A DNA stretch of 26,659 bases from Bacteroidia bacterium (GTDB lineage: Bacteria > Bacteroidota > Bacteroidia > Bacteroidales > CAJPTX01). How positions within the stretch are numbered: the stretch's first letter is position 1; every line of letters begins with the position of its first letter. The notes beneath the pieces are model-generated. The model worked only from the letters and a program-made list of their open reading frames with translations, searched no databases and was not told the DNA's origin. Shown here one piece after another: positions 23,413-26,659 of this stretch. Location: the NCBI GenBank assembly GCA_905373665.1, contig CAJPTV010000018.1, positions 1 to 26,659 of the forward strand. Reading direction: 5' to 3'. Both the position numbers and the translations under genes were made by a program.

Positions 23413-24384
23413 CTACGACTTCGGTGCTTTCTTTCGCAGGTAAAGCATTTGCCCCACCTCGGGCTCTTCGCCGGGCTTCATACGGTTGCGGCGGTAAATA
23501 TGCTTGGTCTTGATGGCATACTTTTGCGAAATCGAGTAGATGGTCTCCCCCTCCTCTACCACGTGCACCGCATGATTTACCTCCGCCTTGCGTCGCTTGG
23601 GTTGGATGTAAAGCTCCGTCCCCGCAGGGGGCAGCACCCGCTCTGGCAGCTCGTTATATTTTGCTAACTCCCACGGCATCATCTCCATAGCCTTCGTGAG
23701 CGAAAGGTACGTATCGTGCGGTTGCACCACGATGTATTGCACCCGATTGCGTTCGTAGATCTCATGCTCCTCACCCATCTTTATCACAAACTCGGGCTCT
23801 TTCGCAAGCTCACGCTTTGTGCCGACCGTGGGGGAAACAACCTCTATTTTAACCCCCGTGTCATAAACCGCCAATCCCTCCTCCTCGATTATCCGAATCA
23901 GATGGTCTGCATACTTCGGGTCTGTGGCATACCCCGCTTTCTTAAGCCCCTTAGCCCACCCCTTATAGTCCGTCGGCTTGAGGTCAAAAAGGAAGGCATA
24001 ACGGCGCGCCCCACGCAGGAAAAGAGAATGATCCTCAAAGGAATGGTCTGCACTTTTGTAGACGCGGAAGCACTCCCCCTTCGCATCGTCGTCTTGGTAC
24101 ATCTTTTTGCCCTTCCACCCCTTGTGACATTTGATGCCGAAGTGGTTATTCCCCTGCGCTGCGAGGGCACTAAGCCCGTTGCGACTCTCGAGCATCCCTT
24201 GCGCAAGGGTAATACTGGCTGGCACGCCATGGAGCTTCATTTGCTCTATGGCCATATCCTTGTACTTGTCGCGGTAGGCTGTGCGCTGCTCCTTTTGCTT
24301 TGATTGCGCAAAAAGGGCGATGGGGAAAAGGACGGAAAGGAGGATGAGAAAGAAAAAGCGCGACGGCTTACGAAAAAGTAGCAT
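23413..24384 (-). CDS. Secreted N-acetylglucosaminidase (GH73) with LysM domains
   Basis: This is a 323-residue exported peptidoglycan hydrolase. A signal peptide (about residues 1-26, ending ALFAQ) follows a short basic start. The GH73 domain spans about 38-185, with the catalytic Glu66 in LAQGMLESRNGLSALA and the NNHFGIKC stretch typical of the family. Two LysM-like modules follow: one from YIVVQPHDTYLSLTKAM, a clearer one from HVVEEGETIYSISQKYAIK to GQMLYLRKK, which bind glycan chains. The likely role is cell-wall turnover or daughter-cell separation. ATG 24384 is chosen because it gives a proper signal peptide; longer readings run into the upstream terminator. It lies upstream of the transglutaminase-like gene. 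Confidence 0.92.
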   Translation of the reverse strand: MLLFRKPSRFFFLILLSVLFPIALFAQSKQKEQRTAYRDKYKDMAIEQMKLHGVPASITLAQGMLESRNGLSALAAQGNNHFGIKCHKGWKGKKMYQDDDAKGECFRVYKSADHSFEDHSLFLRGARRYAFLFDLKPTDYKGWAKGLKKAGYATDPKYADHLIRIIEEEGLAVYDTGVKIEVVSPTVGTKRELAKEPEFVIKMGEEHEIYERNRVQYIVVQPHDTYLSLTKAMEMMPWELAKYNELPERVLPPAGTELYIQPKRRKAEVNHAVHVVEEGETIYSISQKYAIKTKHIYRRNRMKPGEEPEVGQMLYLRKKAPKS

Positions 24385-24440
24385 GATTGTCCTGTTGTAA
24401 AGAAGCAGTTCGGCGTCGTGCGAAATGCGCCATTGTATTG

Positions 24441-24501
24441 AAAAAACGTGCCAAAATACAACATTCCTCCCTACACAGGAAAGAACGTTGTATTCTGACA
24501 C
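24441..24501 (-). terminator. Intrinsic terminator after nifU-like gene
   Basis: On the - strand, GTGTCAGAATACAAC (24501-24487) pairs along all 15 positions, with two G-U wobbles, with GTTGTATTTTGGCAC (24462-24448). A TTCCT/AGGAA pair is nested in the loop. One base later T6 follows (A-run 24441-24446). It is 48 bases past the nifU-like stop and ends the ridA-mrp-nifU unit. Confidence 0.85.
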
Positions 24502-24549
24502 ACGCACCTAAACTCCCGTAAAACGCCGAAGGCAAGCGAGGCTACGTCG

Positions 24550-24798
24550 TTACTCCCCCTCGACCAACGCACGCACGCTCTGGATCTCGGGGGCGTGCTT
24601 CTTGATAGCCTCTACCACGCCGTTGCGTAGGGTCATAGCGCTAAAGGGGCATGTACCACACGAGCCAAGAAAACGCACCGTTACCTCCAGGTTGTCAGAA
24701 ATAGAGACCAACTCCAAATCACCACCATCGTTTTGCATATAGGAGCGCATCCCCTCGATAGCCTCCTGCACCTTCTCGTTTAATTCTTTTGATACCAT
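24550..24798 (-). CDS. NifU-like C-terminal domain iron-sulfur protein
   Basis: This 82-residue stand-alone NifU C-terminal domain carries or scaffolds a [4Fe-4S] cluster and delivers it to client proteins. The cluster ligands are the CxxC pair in GSCGTCPFSAMTL. The preceding VQEAIEGMRSYMQNDGGDLELV matches the family motif up to DGGD. ATG 24798 gives the usual compact size (relatives are 80-100 residues); a longer reading to 24951 would cross the intercistronic hairpin and enter mrp. It follows mrp, another Fe-S cluster protein, by about 70 bases, so the pair likely works in cluster assembly. Confidence 0.93.
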   Translation of the reverse strand: MVSKELNEKVQEAIEGMRSYMQNDGGDLELVSISDNLEVTVRFLGSCGTCPFSAMTLRNGVVEAIKKHAPEIQSVRALVEGE

Positions 24799-24823
24799 TG
24801 CTTTTCTTTGTTTGCAAGAATGT

Positions 24824-24862
24824 CGTAGGGACGATAATACCGTTTCGTATATCGTCCCTACG
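24824..24862 (-). other. Intercistronic hairpin between mrp and nifU-like gene
   Basis: CGTAGGGACGATA (24824-24836) is the exact reverse complement of TATCGTCCCTACG (24850-24862). With one bulge the stem can grow inward through ATAC/GTAT. On the - strand no T-run follows, so it is probably an mRNA stability or partial-termination element. On the + strand it is followed by GGTGTTTTT and could block antisense transcription entering mrp. Confidence 0.6.
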
Positions 24863-24869
24863 GGTGTTT

Positions 24870-25931
24870 TTACGCCAATTGTTCTAAGAACGCATCTGCG
24901 AGCTGTGCAAAGGCCTTTGCCGATGGACTGTCGCCTGCCGCCAATGGGCAACCCGTGTCGCCCCCTTCGCGTAGGCTCTGCTCTATCGGTATCTCACCCA
25001 AGAGCGGTACGCCGAGCTCCTCTGCAAGGGCTGCCGTACCTCCCTGTCCGAAGAGATAGTGCTTCTGCCCATCGCCTGCGTCAAACCACGCCATATTTTC
25101 CACCATCCCCAACACGGGCACAGCAATAGCATGGTTAGAGAACATACTGAGCGCCTTCTGCGCATCTGCCAACGCGACCCGCTGCGGCGTACTCACCACC
25201 ACAGCGCCACTCAACGCGAGCTCCTGCGTCACGGTCAGGTGTACGTCGCTCGTCCCTGGAGGCATATCTATCAGCAAGAAGTCTAGTTCGCCCCACAGCC
25301 CCATGTGAATGAGCTGCTTAAGGGCATTCGAGGCCATCGGACCACGCCAAACGAGCGCATCAGACGACGCTACGAAGAAGGCCATCGAAAGCATCTTCAC
25401 CCCGTACGCCTCTACGGGGAGGATAAGATCTTCGCCCTCCTCGTTCTTTACCTCTGGGCGCTCGTCTTCCACCCCAAGCATGATCGCCATACTCGGTCCA
25501 AAGACGTCAGCATCCAAGATACCCACCTTATAGCCCTTACGCGCCAAGGCTATCGCAAGGTTCACCGTGATGGTCGACTTACCCACCCCGCCCTTTCCCG
25601 AAGCGATGGGGACTATATGCTTGATGCCTGCAACCCCACCCTGACGTGGCGGCAAATCTTCCGGCTTCTGCACCTCAGGCACGGGGGCGTCTAAGGTTAC
25701 CTCAACTGGGACGTCGGGGAATGCCTCTGAGACGATGCGCCGTGCTTGGCGTACGAGTGAGACGCCGAAGGGGTCGTTTGCACTAAGGGGCGCGAGGACA
25801 ATTCGTATCCCATCGGTTTTGGCTTGCAGTTCGCGTACCAGCCCGAGGGTCACCACATCTTGCTTCTTTTCAGGATGGGTTAACTTGCGCAGGAGCTGGG
25901 TAACCGACTGTTCGTTCAACAAATAAGCCAT
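24870..25931 (-). CDS. mrp: Mrp/ApbC family iron-sulfur cluster carrier ATPase
   Basis: This 353-residue P-loop ATPase of the MinD/Mrp family binds and transfers Fe-S clusters. The N-terminal 90 residues form the MIP18/DUF59-type domain (VTLGLVRELQAKTDGIRIVL). The deviant Walker A SGKGGVGKST is at residues 111-120. Other family motifs are ILDADVFGPSMAIMLG and LLIDMPPGTSDVHLTV. The VENMAWFDAGDGQKHYLFG segment lacks the CxxC that E. coli Mrp has in this place, so cluster ligation must differ; I recall the same in other Bacteroidetes. ATG 25931 lies 10 bases after the ridA stop; the longer reading would overlap ridA. Confidence 0.95.
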   Translation of the reverse strand: MAYLLNEQSVTQLLRKLTHPEKKQDVVTLGLVRELQAKTDGIRIVLAPLSANDPFGVSLVRQARRIVSEAFPDVPVEVTLDAPVPEVQKPEDLPPRQGGVAGIKHIVPIASGKGGVGKSTITVNLAIALARKGYKVGILDADVFGPSMAIMLGVEDERPEVKNEEGEDLILPVEAYGVKMLSMAFFVASSDALVWRGPMASNALKQLIHMGLWGELDFLLIDMPPGTSDVHLTVTQELALSGAVVVSTPQRVALADAQKALSMFSNHAIAVPVLGMVENMAWFDAGDGQKHYLFGQGGTAALAEELGVPLLGEIPIEQSLREGGDTGCPLAAGDSPSAKAFAQLADAFLEQLA

Positions 25932-25941
25932 GAAGAACGAA

Positions 25942-26319
25942 TTAGCGAACAGCGATGGCCTCAATCTCAATCATTGCCCCCAACGGTAGGCGAACGACGC
26001 CAAAGGCTGCACGCGCGGGCATCTCCTTGGTAAAGTACTTTGCATAAACCCCGTTCATCGCAACGAAGTTATCCATGTCAGAGAGCAGACAAGTCGTCTT
26101 TACCACGTTGGAATAATCAAGACCTGCCTCTTTGAGGATAGCGCCGATGTTCTTGAGTACCTGCTCCGTTTGTGCCTCGATGCCGCCTTCTACCACCTTG
26201 CCTACTGCGGGGTCTACGGGCACTTGACCAGAGATATAGAGCGTGTCGCCTACCATAACAGCTTGGCTATACGGACCGATGGCAGCAGGTGCATTGGGGG
26301 TATTGATGATCTTTTTCAT
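25942..26319 (-). CDS. ridA: RidA family enamine/imine deaminase
   Basis: RidA (125 residues, full family length) hydrolyses reactive enamines and imines, such as 2-aminoacrylate formed by PLP enzymes, to keto acids and ammonia. The N-terminus TPNAPAAIGPYSQAVMVGDTLYISGQV is textbook for the family. The C-terminal active-site region includes ARAAFGVVRLPLGAMIEIEAIA, with the conserved Arg and Glu. It is the first gene of a likely ridA-mrp-nifU operon. Protecting Fe-S and PLP enzymes from damage could link these genes, but that is only inference. Confidence 0.96.
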   Translation of the reverse strand: MKKIINTPNAPAAIGPYSQAVMVGDTLYISGQVPVDPAVGKVVEGGIEAQTEQVLKNIGAILKEAGLDYSNVVKTTCLLSDMDNFVAMNGVYAKYFTKEMPARAAFGVVRLPLGAMIEIEAIAVR

Positions 26320-26350
26320 TGTTACAATCCTTTCTTAATTGTTTGCTTGG

Positions 26351-26358
26351 CAAAGATA
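26351..26358 (-). promoter_or_regulatory. Candidate -7 box of the ridA-mrp-nifU operon (TATCTTTG)
   Basis: TATCTTTG on the - strand lies 31 bases before the ridA ATG and matches TAnnTTTG, giving a leader of about 25 bases. No TTG is found at 19 bases upstream. Sequence GAAAGGAT before the ATG is purine-rich. Confidence 0.5.
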
Positions 26359-26659
26359 CAAAAACGCGCTAAGGGCGCTGACCTGAACTCCCCCGCACCA
26401 CCCCTTCTGACACCCCCTACTTTATAAAAACCTAAAGCACTATTTCTAGACGAAAAGAAAAATAATAGACGATAGGAATAGACGACTGTCTATAAAACAA
26501 CCCCTTTTTAGGCTAGGTAATTCTACCTACTTCATAAGGAGCATATAAGGCGAATGTAAGGCGAGTATAAGGGGCGTACTAGGAGTGTACGGCAGGAGTG
26601 CCTTGTAAAGGCTACGAGATTTAGGAAAACATAAAAACGAACGAGCCCCCTCCCTTCCC
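26359..26659. other. Gene-free stretch at window end with short repeats
   Basis: No reading frame here looks coding. The first part is the ridA promoter region. Then come three TAGACGA words (26447, 26466, 26479), the inverted repeats ATAGAC/GTCTAT (26478-26493) and TAGGTA/TACCTA (26514-26529), and an 11-bp tandem array. The region continues past the window. Confidence 0.6.
26534..26599 (+). repeat. 11-bp imperfect tandem repeat, six units
   Basis: Successive units are ATAAGGAGCAT, ATAAGGCGAAT, GTAAGGCGAGT, ATAAGGGGCGT, ACTAGGAGTGT and a degenerate ACGGCAGGAGT. The consensus is about ATAAGGCGAGT. No reading frame uses it. Confidence 0.75.

Noticed and set aside
23716..24303. 195-codon + strand frame opposite the GH73 gene
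   Set aside because: Antisense shadow; the - strand product has full family motifs.

Overview
The window looks like chromosomal DNA from a member of the Bacteroidetes, most likely order Bacteroidales and close to Porphyromonas. Three things point there: the order tRNA-Gly, tRNA-Thr, tuf, tRNA-Trp, secE, nusG, rplK-rplA-rplJ-rplL, rpoB-rpoC; the long Ala-rich tail on ribosomal protein S16; and Bacteroidetes-type -7 promoter boxes (TAnnTTTG, often exactly TACCTTTG) just upstream of several genes, with few good Shine-Dalgarno sequences. The species call is an inference; no 16S rRNA gene is present.

Region 1 (1-12790, + strand) is a dense translation and transcription block: the end of tRNA-Gly(TCC), tRNA-Thr(GGT), EF-Tu, tRNA-Trp(CCA), SecE, NusG, L11, L1, L10, L12, RpoB and RpoC. 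It has a candidate internal promoter before rplL, a 15-bp hairpin between rplL and rpoB, and a clear intrinsic terminator after rpoC. Region 2 (12848-16528, + strand) holds mltG (peptidoglycan chain terminase), a Fur-family regulator, purA, a small HsdR-N-like PD-(D/E)XK nuclease gene starting 3 bases after purA, and tRNA-Pro(GGG) with its own promoter and terminator. Region 3 (16642-18039, - strand) is rpsP-rimM, overlapping at TAATG.

Region 4 (18050-22045) is the accessory part. It has a Dam-type adenine methyltransferase overlapping by 14 bases a PD-(D/E)XK endonuclease gene (a type II restriction-modification pair, both on -), then a divergently oriented AlbA/Schlafen-type regulator with a GHKL-like ATPase region (+). 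That gene lies between two direct repeats of 83 bp that differ at 2 positions. The repeats are built from GTGACTAAG/CTTAGTCAC modules, contain GATC sites, and end on the right in a 17-bp perfect inverted repeat. The same GTGACTAAG word occurs inside the gene, where it encodes part of a VTKSVTKS repeat. This self-similar locus beside a methyltransferase is the least ordinary thing in the window.

Region 5 (22180-26358, - strand) returns to envelope and housekeeping genes: ridA, mrp (apbC) and a NifU-like Fe-S protein in one likely operon closed by a strong terminator, then a secreted GH73 glucosaminidase with LysM domains and a transglutaminase-like lipoprotein. The last 300 bases carry no gene but contain short inverted repeats and an 11-bp tandem array.
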